The position numbers were made by a program, and so were the translations under genes. 64,000 nt of DNA, from assembly GCA_051530055.1 (NCBI GenBank), contig CM121342.1, positions 10,044,001 to 10,108,000 of the forward strand, written 5' to 3'. Positions 11,735 through 25,625 of this stretch are shown one piece after another. The first letter of the stretch is position 1. Each line of letters starts with the position of its first letter. The notes beneath the pieces were generated by a model, which made no database searches, was not told where the DNA came from, and was given only the letters and a program-made list of their open reading frames with translations. Source of the stretch: Neoechinorhynchus agilis (taxonomy: Eukaryota > Acanthocephala).

Positions 11735-13440
11735 GCGTAAAAATGAATCCTCTTCTTCATAATTTCTACAACGAAATTATGGTTGCAAAGAAATTATTGG
11801 TGCAAATTTGCAAACAATCACAAGTTTTGCAAAAGCCAAATCGCAAGAAAAAGATTGGAAAAAAATCAAAAACATTCACCTACTTGCAAATAAAATTTCC
11901 AATGCTTATTAGAAACTGAAAATTGCAACTATGACATTTTCAAATCAAATTCAATCCTTAAAGCGAATCAGTAACATGCGATGTCGTTTTAGAGGAACGA
12001 CGTAAAAATTAAAAATGCTTCCTCATCTCCAAAATTTCTAAAAAGAAATTGTGGTTATTCATGATAGGATGAACGAAAATGTAAAGAAATTATTTGAGCA
12101 AATTTGCAATTTTTCAAACGATTACAAGTTTTGCAAAAGCCAAACCGCAAGAAAAAGATTGGAAAAATCCAAAACACTCAGCGTCTTGCAAAGAATAAAT
12201 TTTCCAGTGCTTATTAGAAACTGAAAATTGCAACTATGGCATTTTCAAATCAAATTCAATCCTTAAAGCGAATCAGTAACATGCGATGTCGTTTTAGAGG
12301 AACGACGTAAAAATCAAAAATGCCTTCTCATCTCCAAAATTTCTACAAAGAAATTGTGATTATTCATGAGATGATAAATGAAAATGTAAAGAAATTATTT
12401 GTGCAAATTTGCAAATTTTCAAACAGTCACAAGTTTTGCAAAAGCCAAATAGCAAGAAAAAGATTGGAAAAAATCCCAAATATGCAACTTCTTGCAAAGA
12501 ATCAAATTTTCTGTGTTTATTATAAACTGAAAATTGCAACTATGGCATTTTCAAATCAAATTCAATCCTTAAAGCGAATCAGTAACATGCGATGTCGTTT
12601 TAGAGGAACGACGTAAAAATCAAAAATGCCTTCTCATCTCCAAAATTTCTACAAAGAAATTGTGGTTATTCATGAGATGATAAATGAAAATGTAAAGAAA
12701 TTATTTGTGCAAATTTGCAAATTTTCAAACAGTCACAAGTTTTGCAAAAGCCAAATAGCAAGAAAAGATTGGAAAAAATCCCAAATATGCAACTTCTTGC
12801 AAAGAATCAAATTTTCTGGGTTTATTATAAACTGAAAATTGCAATTATGACATTTTCAAATCAAATTCAATCCTTAAAGCGAATCAGTAACATGCGATGT
12901 CGTTTTAGAGGAACGACGTAAAAATCAAAAATGCCTTCTAATCTCCAAAATTTCTACAAAGAAATTGTGATTATTCATGAGATGATAAATGAAAATGTAA
13001 AGAAATTATTTGTGCAAATTTGCAAATTTTCAAACAGTCACAAGTTTGGCAAAAGCCAAATAGCAAGAAAAGATTGGAAAAATATCCCAAATATGCAACT
13101 TCTTGCAAAGAATCAAATTTTCTGGGTTTATTATAAACTGAAAATTGCAATTATGACATTTTCAAATCAAATTCAATCCTTAAAGCGAATCAGTAACATG
13201 CGATGTCGTTTTAGAGGAACGACGTAAAAATTAAAAATGCATTCTCATCTCCAAAATTTCTACAAAGAAATTGTGGTTATTCATGATAGGATAATTGAAA
13301 ATGTAAAGAAATTATTTGCGCAAATTTGCAAATCTTCAAACGATCACAATTTAATCGTAAAAAAATTGGAAAAAAATCCAAAACACTCAGCTTCTTGTAT
13401 AAATACTAATTTTAATGTGGCAGTAAAAGTAAATCTCTAA
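11735..13440 (+). repeat. 305-bp tandem array, about 6 units, each with an ORF
   Basis: Units begin near 11744, 12015, 12320, 12626, 12931 and 13237, with spacing of 305-306 bases after the first. The inner units are over 95% alike. The first and last are more diverged, as expected at array edges. Units at 12320 and 12931 carry a complete 98-codon frame starting MPSHLQNFYKEI or MPSNLQNFYKEI and ending RFRGTT. The unit at 12626 has a one-base slip. The array starts immediately downstream of GIPC. I do not recognise the peptide, and the frame may be incidental. Confidence 0.9.
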
Positions 13441-16400
13441 CATACGATGTCTTTTAAAAAAGAAGTGTTAATCAAAGCTTCTTCAACGTAGCTGCATTTT
13501 TTTATAAAAATAAAAACTGAAACTTATGAAACCTTTTTAAGAAAAAATTCATGAGTATTTCTGAGAAAAGCGATACCTACGACATTTCACTCTTCTCCTA
13601 GGTATAGTTTATGACCACCATCATCAATTCCCAAATCTACGAAGCGATCTTTCTGGAAATCTCAAGTATTCGCATTTCTAAATACCAACGAAAATAGATT
13701 ATATATTTCCCAAAAAAACGTTTAGTTCAGCACAAAACCATAAATCACTCTGTTCTGTGCGTCTAAAAAGGCCGCTTGATTGGTTTCTATTATACTCTTG
13801 ATCGATATCTTGTCTCAACAAAGACATTTATCACTTTTTTTCGCATTGATGCGATAGATACGGAATTTCGTGAGTGGCACGATTGCGCTAAACTATCTGT
13901 ATGTGTTTGCAAATAAATCAATTCATTTCTATGTTGCCAGGCGTACTAATTCCATTATGGTTTATAGAACATTACTTGGAGTTTAAAAGTAGTGCCTTAT
14001 TGCCGAACTTACCGAGTTTATATACATTTCTAGCTTCTCTTTGCGCTGTTAGGGCGGCTTACTTCCATTTCCAAGTGGATCCAACAGTACTCTGGATCTA
14101 TGGTGAGAGCTATGGACGAAATCACTTGGCGGTCACCATAACTAAATCTCTTTTTTGATAAAGAATAATAATTCGAGATTACCTCATTTCGTTTTTAAGA
14201 TCATCTAGCATCTCATGGATTGTCTGCTCTTAGTTACAGACCTTTTTGGGTCGCGCAACGTGAGAGCTAAGCGTAAAATGATTTTTTTGGCATCATACAT
14301 GAAAATGCCACGAATGCCGGATAATTCGATCTACACATTTCAGTCTCTTGAGAGAAATACAAATGAATTTCGAGATGGTTTTGACAAAGATCTCTATGGT
14401 ATCAAGTACTTGTTACAAGCTTTGCGGTTTGTCCGAATCTGTGATACACTCGAGTTTAAGTTATTCTTGTTTTTGCGAATTTTGTCAATCTTATGAGCAG
14501 CGCATGCGTCGAAAATGAAGGAAATTGACGATCATGATTTTGATAATGGGCACTAAACGCCGCCGTTATCTCGATGATTATAGTCTACAACGAGCATAAT
14601 CATTGAAACCTGGGAAGTCAGTGCCAAGTGCTATAAAACAAGGGTTACTTATCGGAGTTGTCACAAGCCGTAATGAGTTTCTTGGCACTAAATGCCAAGT
14701 GTGGATGGAGAGGATAGAAATTTGATTCGATCTATAGGTTATTAACAAAAAGGTTTGATCTTTTAACCAAAAAAACCCTATAGTGGACATTAGAAAGTTT
14801 TTTCACGCATCAAGTAGTTCGTTTTAGAAGATTTGTCTGTGCTAAACAAAGCTAAGATAATTAAAGGATATAATAAAGTCAGAAATCTGCGGTGCATGTA
14901 AGAACAAGACTTAAGGGTCTTTCAAGATTTAATTCTAGGTAATGATATTCTTACTCTCTTTGGTTATCACAATCAATCACATTGAGTCTTAACGTGTTGA
15001 AAGATAATCCTAAAATAGAAATAGTATAATTCCCACAAAGACAATATTCGATGCGGTTGGGAAAGATCAATCATAGACTAGACGGCCATCTCCTTCGGTG
15101 TCATCTTCGACCCTCAACTTCAGAAGCTTCATTACAATATTGTCAGAACACGTTATTGCTTTGTCTTGCGGCAAAGAAACCCTAAAAGTAATTCATTATC
15201 TTCTATAAGCTGTTTATTGAGAATGCCAGGATTTAACGCAATTGCCAACGGCCCTTACGCTCCATTGAAGCAGGAAGTGAAATCTTGAACGGCTATATTT
15301 GGTTAGCATACATATGCATTTCGGGTTGACGGTAACATGATTTCTCCTCCACAAACTCCTTCGGCTCCCTACTTTGAGTAGATTATAATTTCCGCAAGTC
15401 CAGACTTTCGAATAGCCCTACTGGTCATTTGTTTGAGTAACCAAGCGTAGGCATATTCAGTTTTGGAGAAAAACCTTTTAATGTTTGCTCGGGGGAACTT
15501 CACTTCTATTTAAGAAGATTAGTAAAATCAACATGGCTGTCTCTTCAAACGTGACACTCCCCCCCCGATTACATAATCCATCTATACATTTATATATGGA
15601 CCGTTTCTTAAGATTTTTCCAATAACAGTATCATTTTTCGCCTATGGGTGATTTCATTTCGCACGCATTGCATTCTAATGGACATATAACGATTTGTAGA
15701 TCGGATCTCTTTATCGTTTGTGTGAGTGCTTTAATAAGCTTTCATGCATCGTCCTTCTGAAAGGACAGTGGAATTGAAAGTTAGGCAAGCGCACATTAAT
15801 GCAGTCTTTGGTAAATTTTACGAGCCGTCTCTTAATTAAACCCAAGAGCATCCTCTGAATTTCATTGAAAATAATTCTATTTGGCTACAACCACGACCAG
15901 GGCGCATTCTAAGGATTATCTGGCCAGTGTTTTTGACTAGGGAAATCAATTAACATAATTGGGCTTTTGAGGTCTCGGCTCACATGACCAACTGGTATTG
16001 TTGACTCTATAGAGCACCATCATAAAGAGAAGAACTTTCCAGCCTTGCACTAGAATTTAATTTTAACAGCATAAATGAAGGCATCCTCCATCAGACGTAA
16101 ATCCATATTTAATGCCCATTGCGTCCCTTTGAGACCTAAACGGTTTGCCCTTCCATACTTTCCTTCACAGAAGGAAAATATCACAGCTTATAATGTCCTT
16201 CTTATCAGTCAAATAAAAAATTATATAATCGCTAGTATACGCCTAAACAGATCGATAGCGATCTCGACTTTTTCATATATACACACAAAGATATTTTACT
16301 AGGCTAATATTTTTTGACGACCTGGTCTAAGTTTAAAGCAAATATTGAATGTTTGCGCAGACATAATCTTGTTATGAGAAAAGATTAAAGCCGATGGTTT

Positions 16401-17390
16401 CCTCGGTACATTCGAGCAAGATCATCTAGGCAATCAGTAGGAAGTGGTGAATGAAATAATGTCATTTTCCGTCTCCACCTGCTAAATAGAACGATTGACA
16501 TTCTTTTTGAAAAATCTTTTTTTTCGAAAGCTAATCAGAAATATCATTTTATTTTAAAGGTCATGCCTTCTCAAATAGGACACATCTTAAACGTGCCTTT
16601 CCTAGAATTAAGTTTACAACACTTTGGCTTAAATAATCGTTATGTGCCGACCGAGCCTTCTACTTCTCACGCTTCATTATCTATTAGAGGGCTTAAAAGA
16701 AGCAACTTCAACAATGGGTACCGATTAAGGACAGACATTCGATATGATAAATTCTTTTAAGTGTATACAAAGCGTTATATCCACGCTTAAGATCGCCAAT
16801 GGCTCATAACGACCAGTAGTCGCCTTGAGACGAACCTGTCATTCGAAATGCTTATTTATGGAGTGGTGTCCTTCAGTGCACTCTACAAATGTCCTTGAAG
16901 CGCCGCCCTCGCAATTAAGAGGCTCACATAATCGGCACTAAATCATAGTCAACTTATCGATCAATAGTGTCCTGATCGAATAGAGTTTTACACATATAGA
17001 CGACCACAGCCGTTGGTTAGGCGACATATAGCCGAACCGATGGCATGACTACTCCAGAGATTAGGATTCTTCGTCCGGCTGATTTTCCCCCGACGGTGAC
17101 CGGAGAAAAGTTAAAAGGTAACACTTACACTTTGTGCTATCGTATTTTTGTGACAACTTTGACATGCGTCCATAGATACACTCGCCGGATTTGACCGCTG
17201 GCCATTATTTCGCCTCATGTCATTTTGGACTTATTTAAGCGAAAGTACTCAGTGGTGTCAGCTTACACATCTTAGTCTCCATTGTCGGATACAAACCAGG
17301 CACCAGTGATTCCAAATGCCACTAGCGAAATCAAAGCTTAAAGTCCAGCGATACCTCTCTTGATATTTTGGCGTTTCTCAATCGCTATCT
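13441..17390. other. Long stretch without a convincing gene
   Basis: Nearly 4 kb with only short open frames (for example 13901-14158 and 14215-14496) that match nothing I know and lack coding character. No tRNA, rRNA or clear transposon was recognised. It may be an old, eroded insertion or a regulatory region upstream of the cadherin genes. Confidence 0.45.
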
Positions 17391-17435
17391 CTCCCACCAT
17401 TGTACACAAAAATCTTTGATAACTTTTCAGATGCG

Positions 17436-20226
17436 ATGAACACCTTAATATTTCTGCCAACTACCCTACTCATGATTACGATCTCTAGAACCATCGACGC
17501 TGATAACCTCGAAAAGCTAACAATTAAAAACAGCTTGATCGTCTTTGAACACTCCTCGATCGGCCATTTAGTGGGTGGAGTCAATGACCAACTGCGTCTT
17601 TACGGTCACAACACCGCATTTTCATTTCAATTTTTGCGGAAAAGGAAAAACTCTTTGGAAAGTCATTTGAGTATCAACAAAGAAACTGGCGAAATCCGGG
17701 TTGAATCTGATATCGATCGAGAAAGAGTGTGCAGGGATCCAAATCAAAAGTGCCTTTTTGAACTCCAAATCGCGGCTCGTTCTATTGATCGCCATTATTT
17801 GATAATCTTGCCGGTAATCATCGAGGATATCAATGACAATATTCCCACCTTCGATGTTCCTAACAATTTTTATGAGCTTGAAATAGCCGAGAATACTATG
17901 AAGGGTTACAGAGTACGTCTTCCGACCGCCAAAGATACTGATTTTAATTCAATCGTCAGTTATCATCTTTCTTCGAACGAAAATCGGCTTCCAGTGGAAC
18001 TCTTTATAGAAAACGGAGATGTATTTTTGAGTCTGATTGAAAATCTCGATTATGAACGGAAACGAATCTATGATTTCGATTTAAAAGCGTGCGATCCAGC
18101 AGTAGGGAAATGCTCAAGTTTAAAAATAAAATTAAAAGTCATCGATTTGGACGATAATCCACCACGTTTTCTTGTTCGCCAATATCGATTCGAAGTTCAT
18201 GAAAACGCAACAAATGAAACTGCTATTGGAATCGTGAGAGCTCATGACAAGGACAGTCTTAGCAATCTGAAATACAAAATCGCAGCCGAAGAAAATGTGC
18301 CCTTTCTCATTAACTCAAATTCAGGGCGAATATTTTTGAACGAAAACATTGACGCTGAGCGTAAAGCTGATTATGAATTTAAAGTTCTAGTTTCCGATGG
18401 AACTGGATCATCAGATTCAGCTGTCGTACAAGTTAAGATTATCGATATTGATGACAATCCCAGCGAGCTAATTTTTCAACCTGAGGGCAATGGAACAACC
18501 ATCGAGAAACATGAATACGTTTATAATTATTCGACACTAATCTCAACTAATGGCCGTCTGGGTCAACTTGAAATATCGGACCTGGATGTGTCATTTTCGT
18601 CTAATAAAGTCATCCTCAACAATCCGTCGCGAAAATTATTTTATCTATTGACAGAAAACGATCGACAGATTTTGATTCTTAACATGACACAATTGGACGC
18701 TCTCAATGAGATTATTCGTCCTAATTTTATTCAAATCCTCAACTGCTCTGTACATGTAAACGATCAAGAGTTCATTCTGGCGTTTAAGTTTAAAACGGAC
18801 AATCATTTTGCTCCTGAATTCGATCAAAGTCGATATGTGTTTGAATATTCTATAGACGAATTCATTAAGCTTGACGATAATGGAAAATCTGTTGGTAAAG
18901 TGATGGCAACGGACAAAGATCAAGATGCTATTGGCTACTACCTAATTGCGACTCAAGATTCGGATTTATTTAACATCGAAAATGGAAACATCTTTACAAC
19001 AAAGCCGATTCCATTAGTACCCTACGAGTATAAACTCAGAGTTGGAGCACGAGACGAAGGTGATAGATTCCCCAGGAGACATTCGGAACCCGTTGATGTT
19101 TCCATACGGATCGGTGACATTCTTCAACGTCGATCTCGTGATCATTTAATTTGGAATTTTCAATTTCCGGAAGGGTCAACTGGACTAATTGGCAGATTGT
19201 TCTCAAAGAAGATTGGGATTAAACTCAAGGGCACTGGAGCTGATAATTTTGGCGTTGACAGTCATACTAATATTTACGCCAAGCATGCATTAGATCGTGA
19301 AAGGCGCTCGAAATATTATCTAAATATTTTTTCTGATCGAAAGAAGAATAACAATGTGTGGATAGTTATAATTGATTTGTTGGATATTAACGACAATGCA
19401 CCGATTATTGACTATCCGTTTCCCAATGCGAACTGCCACTTCGCTCGGTTGATAGCTGGTCAAATATTATTTCGCGTTAGGGCTCATGATCCTGATGAAG
19501 GTCCAAATGCCTATCTGTCCTATCGATTGTCTAAAACTTCTAATCCTCAGGAAGCTGTTGTGATGTTAGATAGAGACGGCAATATAATAGCTACAAAGAA
19601 TTGCAGTGGAGAGAATAGTTACTATGTTGAAGTTATAATAACTGATAATGGCTCTCCGGCGATGAGCACTTCTATTGGATTTCAAATTCACGTTTCAAAA
19701 GGGATTACACCTTTCAATCGATCTTTTATGGGTAATTTTATAGGATCCAAATCAATATTGTTTGGTTCTGTATTTCTGCTATCGATATTGTTGGTATTGA
19801 CAACATTTTTGTGTCTAATTAGACGGAATTGCATTGAAAATGTTATTTTAAACGATTGCCATAAGGTATAATTTCTTTATTTGCACAATTTTCAATAATT
19901 TTTTTTCAAGAAAAAGACAGTTGGATTGGATAATTTACAGATTTCAAACGAAGAATACGTTCGTTTGCCTAGAAATGGTAATCGCGTTTTTTATTTTAAA
20001 TTTTTTTCATTTAATTTCGGATTATTTAGCAATTGACGAAGGTGGTTCAGTTGCCATGTCCTCTTATACATCAAAGCCTGCTACCGAAGAAGAATATATT
20101 CGCAGCAGTGGAGAAATATCGAGAAATTGCACATCTTCAAGTCATCGATCAAGTTCTTGTGAACATCCTTTAGATCTAGGCATCCGGCTAGATAATAAAA
20201 TTAACGCCATGACAACTTTCATATAA
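17436..20226 (+). CDS. Protocadherin-like cell-adhesion receptor, copy A
   Basis: Type I membrane protein for calcium-dependent adhesion. Exons 17436-19865, 19911-19977 and 20030-20226 (introns of 45 and 52 nt, GT-AG) give 897 aa. I chose ATG 17436 because it starts a signal peptide (MNTLIFLPTTLLMITIS) and lies just behind a TTTTCAG site ending at 17430. The ectodomain holds about six or seven cadherin repeats with DINDNIPTF, DLDDNPPRF, DIDDNPSEL and DINDNAPII linker motifs. Then comes one membrane segment (ILFGSVFLLSILLVLTTFL) and a short Ser-rich cytoplasmic tail with no catenin-binding domain, as in protocadherins. Residues about 38-599 are nearly identical to copy B; the signal peptide, last repeat, membrane segment and tail are not. 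Confidence 0.92.
17547..19232 (+). repeat. Near-identical tract shared with cadherin copy B
   Basis: These 1686 bases correspond, without gaps, to 22271-23956 (offset 4724). I find two substitutions: 18503 C versus 23227 G (Ile to Met), and 18723 A versus 23447 G (Asn to Asp). Both edges are abrupt and lie inside one coding exon. Outside the tract the two genes have diverged strongly, which suggests gene conversion or a recent partial replacement. Confidence 0.93.
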
Positions 20227-22165
20227 GATTGTAAATTAAAAATTTCATGTTCGTCAGTTGTAAATAAATTACAAAAAAAATCGAGTGATAGCGACAGTAA
20301 CTCTATGGGGGTGTAAGAACTGTCAAAAATTAGTTTTAGACACGTTGACAGGAGTATTAAATTTATTAAAGACTTCTCTTACTAACCTGCCATTTCTTGT
20401 TTCCAGCAAAAACCAATTTTCATAGCATAAAGCATTATACGAACTTTGTAGATTTAATGAACCTTCAAGTTCATTTTTATCTATTCATCAGTTCATGCAT
20501 ACGCATAAACAATCACTGACATTAAGTGGATAATGAACCGTCTGCATTTATCCTAAGGCGCCAAGATGATCAATTGCATACCGCAGACAATGGGGAGATT
20601 GTGGGATTTAGACTATAGGAGCCCTTCATTGTCACACCTCGTGGTGAAGTACCTGACGTTCGTGAATTATTATAAACCTTCGTATTTGCACAAAGCTAGT
20701 TTTCCTCAACCTTCATACTATCACATATTCAATTTCATCACTGATATCCTGTCAACATTCATTTAGAATTATTAGCCACAGATAATATTCTGCTTAATTA
20801 TTTTTATTACCTTTCACGCCTATCCACTCTTGTTTTCATATCAGACAAAATAGATACTGATATGAGCGAAACTTGAGTCCATGCCGGGTTTAGAGCGACG
20901 GAATCACTGTGTCCCACATGGCCATAAAACTCATTTTTAAGCTTTTAATAACATCAAACAAAAATAATTAATTTACCCATATTGAGTGCCTTTATCAAGT
21001 ACCGGATTGTATAATTGGTGTATTAACTATCCCTTTTTCGTGAGAAACGTTGTTTTGTACTGTTAATTATAGCTTTCCGTTCGATTAAATTCGCTGATTA
21101 AAAAAATTCACAACAATTTCGTGGCATCGGTTTATAGTCAAGAGCGAACTACTTTATGTATAGAAAAGTTTGCTTCTAATGACTTATTCTTAACGGTACC
21201 ATAGAACGCAAATGACCTTTAAACCGACTATTTACTCGCTATTATTTCCGTTTTGTTTGAACCTTTTGATACTTAAAGTAAACATATTAGATATTTGAGA
21301 ATGTCATACTGCTGGTATTTTAAACCCGAAATATAATATTAATAATTCAGCTGTGAATCGTGTTTCCTTTTTAAACACAGCTACTTTGAATTATGTGATA
21401 TTAGAATTAACTAATTAACGGCGATTGAACTACTTAACCGTTAAAGGATGATATTTTTTTGTTTAAAAACGTCCTTTCATCTGATTGGCTAGAAATTCTA
21501 ACCTCTTTTATCACTCAAACCAATGTAACACAATACGGTGCAAATACTCTAGTTATAGGCCGTCCTTCTACTCACGAATAATCGCCCTTTTATCTTCTTT
21601 TATTCTAAAAATTTAGCAAACAATATTCGGACAAAAACACTTTTATTTCTTAATATTATCCCAGAATAATCATGGACGCATGCTTGATTTTATTTGAAGT
21701 CGTGCATTTAACAAATCTACTTAAAGTTTATGGTCAAGTGTTTCGTTCATGATATAAGTACTAAGATATTAAAGTTTTTATAAATATATTTTTAAATCCA
21801 ACACAACTTATAAAAATTTCTACCAAAAGAAAAAATCCTTTTAAAAATAGTTGCGCTTTATTCTTATCATAACAAAAGCGGTACGCTTTAATTATAATTT
21901 TATAATACTGCAAGTTTATTCACACTTGCAAAAGAACTTCGCAGAAACTTTTATCTATGTTTTCGACGTTTCGGAAATATGTTTTGGTTATCGTTTTTGA
22001 TATTATGTATGTGGAAGGCATGAAATTTATTACCGAATTATCCTGTGTTTTCGATGAAAAGATAATTTTCACCTTGCCAAAATCTAGGACTGTTCACTAT
22101 TCTTACAACGCGTGCGCTACCTTTTACACTTGTACCAATTATCCGAAACTCTTTTAGACACAAAA
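20227..22165. other. Intergenic spacer between the cadherin genes
   Basis: About 1.9 kb with no supportable gene and no similarity to the flank of copy A that I can see. It should hold the promoter of copy B. An acceptor-like CTCTTTTAG ends at 22156, nine bases before the start of copy B. Confidence 0.5.
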
Positions 22166-24807
22166 ATGAAAAATATGGGCAAACTCATCGCTGTCGCTAT
22201 TTTATTAGCGATAACGGCTTTATGTGATCCAATCAAAAAAATTTATCTCAAAACCAGTATCACCCTGATCGAACACTCCTCGATCGGCCATTTAGTGGGT
22301 GGAGTCAATGACCAACTGCGTCTTTACGGTCACAACACCGCATTTTCATTTCAATTTTTGCGGAAAAGGAAAAACTCTTTGGAAAGTCATTTGAGTATCA
22401 ACAAAGAAACTGGCGAAATCCGGGTTGAATCTGATATCGATCGAGAAAGAGTGTGCAGGGATCCAAATCAAAAGTGCCTTTTTGAACTCCAAATCGCGGC
22501 TCGTTCTATTGATCGCCATTATTTGATAATCTTGCCGGTAATCATCGAGGATATCAATGACAATATTCCCACCTTCGATGTTCCTAACAATTTTTATGAG
22601 CTTGAAATAGCCGAGAATACTATGAAGGGTTACAGAGTACGTCTTCCGACCGCCAAAGATACTGATTTTAATTCAATCGTCAGTTATCATCTTTCTTCGA
22701 ACGAAAATCGGCTTCCAGTGGAACTCTTTATAGAAAACGGAGATGTATTTTTGAGTCTGATTGAAAATCTCGATTATGAACGGAAACGAATCTATGATTT
22801 CGATTTAAAAGCGTGCGATCCAGCAGTAGGGAAATGCTCAAGTTTAAAAATAAAATTAAAAGTCATCGATTTGGACGATAATCCACCACGTTTTCTTGTT
22901 CGCCAATATCGATTCGAAGTTCATGAAAACGCAACAAATGAAACTGCTATTGGAATCGTGAGAGCTCATGACAAGGACAGTCTTAGCAATCTGAAATACA
23001 AAATCGCAGCCGAAGAAAATGTGCCCTTTCTCATTAACTCAAATTCAGGGCGAATATTTTTGAACGAAAACATTGACGCTGAGCGTAAAGCTGATTATGA
23101 ATTTAAAGTTCTAGTTTCCGATGGAACTGGATCATCAGATTCAGCTGTCGTACAAGTTAAGATTATCGATATTGATGACAATCCCAGCGAGCTAATTTTT
23201 CAACCTGAGGGCAATGGAACAACCATGGAGAAACATGAATACGTTTATAATTATTCGACACTAATCTCAACTAATGGCCGTCTGGGTCAACTTGAAATAT
23301 CGGACCTGGATGTGTCATTTTCGTCTAATAAAGTCATCCTCAACAATCCGTCGCGAAAATTATTTTATCTATTGACAGAAAACGATCGACAGATTTTGAT
23401 TCTTAACATGACACAATTGGACGCTCTCAATGAGATTATTCGTCCTGATTTTATTCAAATCCTCAACTGCTCTGTACATGTAAACGATCAAGAGTTCATT
23501 CTGGCGTTTAAGTTTAAAACGGACAATCATTTTGCTCCTGAATTCGATCAAAGTCGATATGTGTTTGAATATTCTATAGACGAATTCATTAAGCTTGACG
23601 ATAATGGAAAATCTGTTGGTAAAGTGATGGCAACGGACAAAGATCAAGATGCTATTGGCTACTACCTAATTGCGACTCAAGATTCGGATTTATTTAACAT
23701 CGAAAATGGAAACATCTTTACAACAAAGCCGATTCCATTAGTACCCTACGAGTATAAACTCAGAGTTGGAGCACGAGACGAAGGTGATAGATTCCCCAGG
23801 AGACATTCGGAACCCGTTGATGTTTCCATACGGATCGGTGACATTCTTCAACGTCGATCTCGTGATCATTTAATTTGGAATTTTCAATTTCCGGAAGGGT
23901 CAACTGGACTAATTGGCAGATTGTTCTCAAAGAAGATTGGGATTAAACTCAAGGGCGACGGCGCTTTAAAATTCCGAATTGATGCCGAATCAAATATCTA
24001 CGTCAAGCGGCCATTGGACCGAGAGATGCGCTCATCATACCTTTTAAATGTTTCTCCGTTGCATACTGCGTATAAAGCGGATTGGAGTATTGCAATCTCA
24101 GTTGAAGACATCAACGATAACGCCCCAGTTATTTTTTACCCACCGGAAAACTCTAAATTTTATTTTCCATGCTTGACTGCTGGTGAAATTTTAATGAGAA
24201 TTAAAGCCACGGATGCAGATCAAGACTTTAAGTCCCTACTTAGTTATCGGATATTACCGTCAAATCATTCAAATGTACTTAATTTAACAATTGACAATGA
24301 AGGTCACGTTCGATCATCTAACGATGAAACCCGATTAATGACCGAGTACATCGCAGTGGTCGTTTCGGATAATGGTAATCCACCTCAAAGTTCATCCGTC
24401 GGATTCTTGATCAATATTGTTGGTAATTTGAGTAGTTCAGCTGAGCACGCTCGATATAACTTAATTCAGCTAAAGTTAAATGTTGTATACACGGCTGCAT
24501 TGGTTATTATGCTCATATCGATAATGATTATTTTTTTGCGTGTTTTCCTTAAAAGATGGTACATGGAAAAAAGTATGGATCCAATAGTTCGATCGACTAA
24601 AAGTAAGTTTTAAAAGAAAAACAAATTTAGGGATTTTATCACGTTGAATTTTTAGGTAACGAAGCTGATTACATAACAATCACATCGGGAATCTTGAGCA
24701 ATAATAGCGATAAATCCAATCAACCTGTTGAATCGCTTATTCCCTTTAATAGAGAATCTTACCATTTTTATGATGTTGGTACATCAAAAATGGAAATAAT
24801 GTTATGA
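22166..24807 (+). CDS. Protocadherin-like cell-adhesion receptor, copy B
   Basis: Exons 22166-24602 and 24656-24807 joined by a 53-nt GT-AG intron give 862 aa. The start encodes a signal peptide (MKNMGKLIAVAILLAITALC) unlike that of copy A. Cadherin repeats carry the same DINDN/DLDDN/DIDDN linkers. The last repeat (DINDNAPVIFYP) and the membrane segment (AALVIMLISIMIIFLRVFL) are clearly diverged from copy A, and the cytoplasmic tail is short and different, ending TSKMEIML. The tandem arrangement with different tails recalls clustered protocadherins. Different tails imply different intracellular partners for an almost identical adhesive ectodomain. Confidence 0.92.
22271..23956 (+). repeat. 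Near-identical tract shared with cadherin copy A
   Basis: Partner of 17547-19232. It covers most of the ectodomain and stops within the last-but-one repeat, right before the sequence turns into copy-B-specific repeat, membrane and tail regions. Confidence 0.93.
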
Positions 24808-25085
24808 GAGTTGGTAAAGATTGTTATAAATGTAAATAAATGTAAAGAGATTTTTGTGTCGCCTGATGGGAAACGTCTTCTTCATAAAAAAACATTACGT
24901 TGAATCATATCAGGTGCATCTTGGCGTTCCCATTATTTCTATCTGATTTCCGGTTTACAATCACTTTTTGATTTCTTGATCTCGCCATTATCCGATATCT
25001 GTGAAACTCAGAAAGGCGTTTAGTGCGCTGTTCTCAGCTTTCTCGTCATTTTGTCTGAGCAGCGATACGTGCATTTGCCTTAATA

Positions 25086-25625
25086 ATGGCATCGTCAACA
25101 CCGCAAAAATCAGGTTTCCACACGGTTCCTTTAAGAATCACCGTCTCTTCGGCTACAATGGATAAAGATGCTCCAAAAGGATACAATGACCTACAATTGG
25201 CTTTGATGAGCGTACACTTTGACGACGACGGAGGTACATCGGTTTACGAGACTGAATCGACATCCAGTGTGATAATGGATCTTAAACCTTTCCACAACAA
25301 GGAAGTCGGTGGACAAAACAGTTCAAATTTGTCAATAAACTATACAGTCAATATTAGTTCTTCGCGTCAATACGACGATTATTCGTCCAGATCTCCAATT
25401 CATTTTCTGTTAATCGTATCGGCTGACTCGAATCTGAGCAGAATACAAAAAATGGAAATTCTAAGACGATATGCTCGAAACTATTACGGCTCACTAAGAT
25501 TTCTCAATGAATACAGGAAAGTTAAGAATTTCGATTACGATCGACAAATGACAGAAATCGATGCTCTTATGTGTTCGTTAGCTATCTTAGAAAATATTGA
25601 CCGACAAGGCTGTGGTGGATCATAA
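25086..25625 (+). CDS. Hypothetical 179-residue protein
   Basis: Not recognised. A single open exon starts MASSTPQKSGFHTVPLRITV and ends DRQGCGGS. The first half is Ser/Thr/Asp-rich. The second half has a strand-like FLLIVSADSNLS, then a basic helical stretch (KMEILRRYARNYYGSLRF). No membrane segment or catalytic motif is visible. Codon use looks like the neighbouring genes and the frame is clean, so it is probably real. It could be the end of a gene with upstream exons not seen here. Confidence 0.55.
   Translation: MASSTPQKSGFHTVPLRITVSSATMDKDAPKGYNDLQLALMSVHFDDDGGTSVYETESTSSVIMDLKPFHNKEVGGQNSSNLSINYTVNISSSRQYDDYSSRSPIHFLLIVSADSNLSRIQKMEILRRYARNYYGSLRFLNEYRKVKNFDYDRQMTEIDALMCSLAILENIDRQGCGGS

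Noticed and set aside
13901-14496. Frames of 85 and 93 codons as genes
   Set aside because: No recognisable domain, no splice logic between them, composition like the surrounding non-coding DNA.
24855-24880. CCTGATGGGAAACGTC as a hammerhead
   Set aside because: It lacks a stem II between the two core halves and has CTGATGG, so it does not meet the core consensus.
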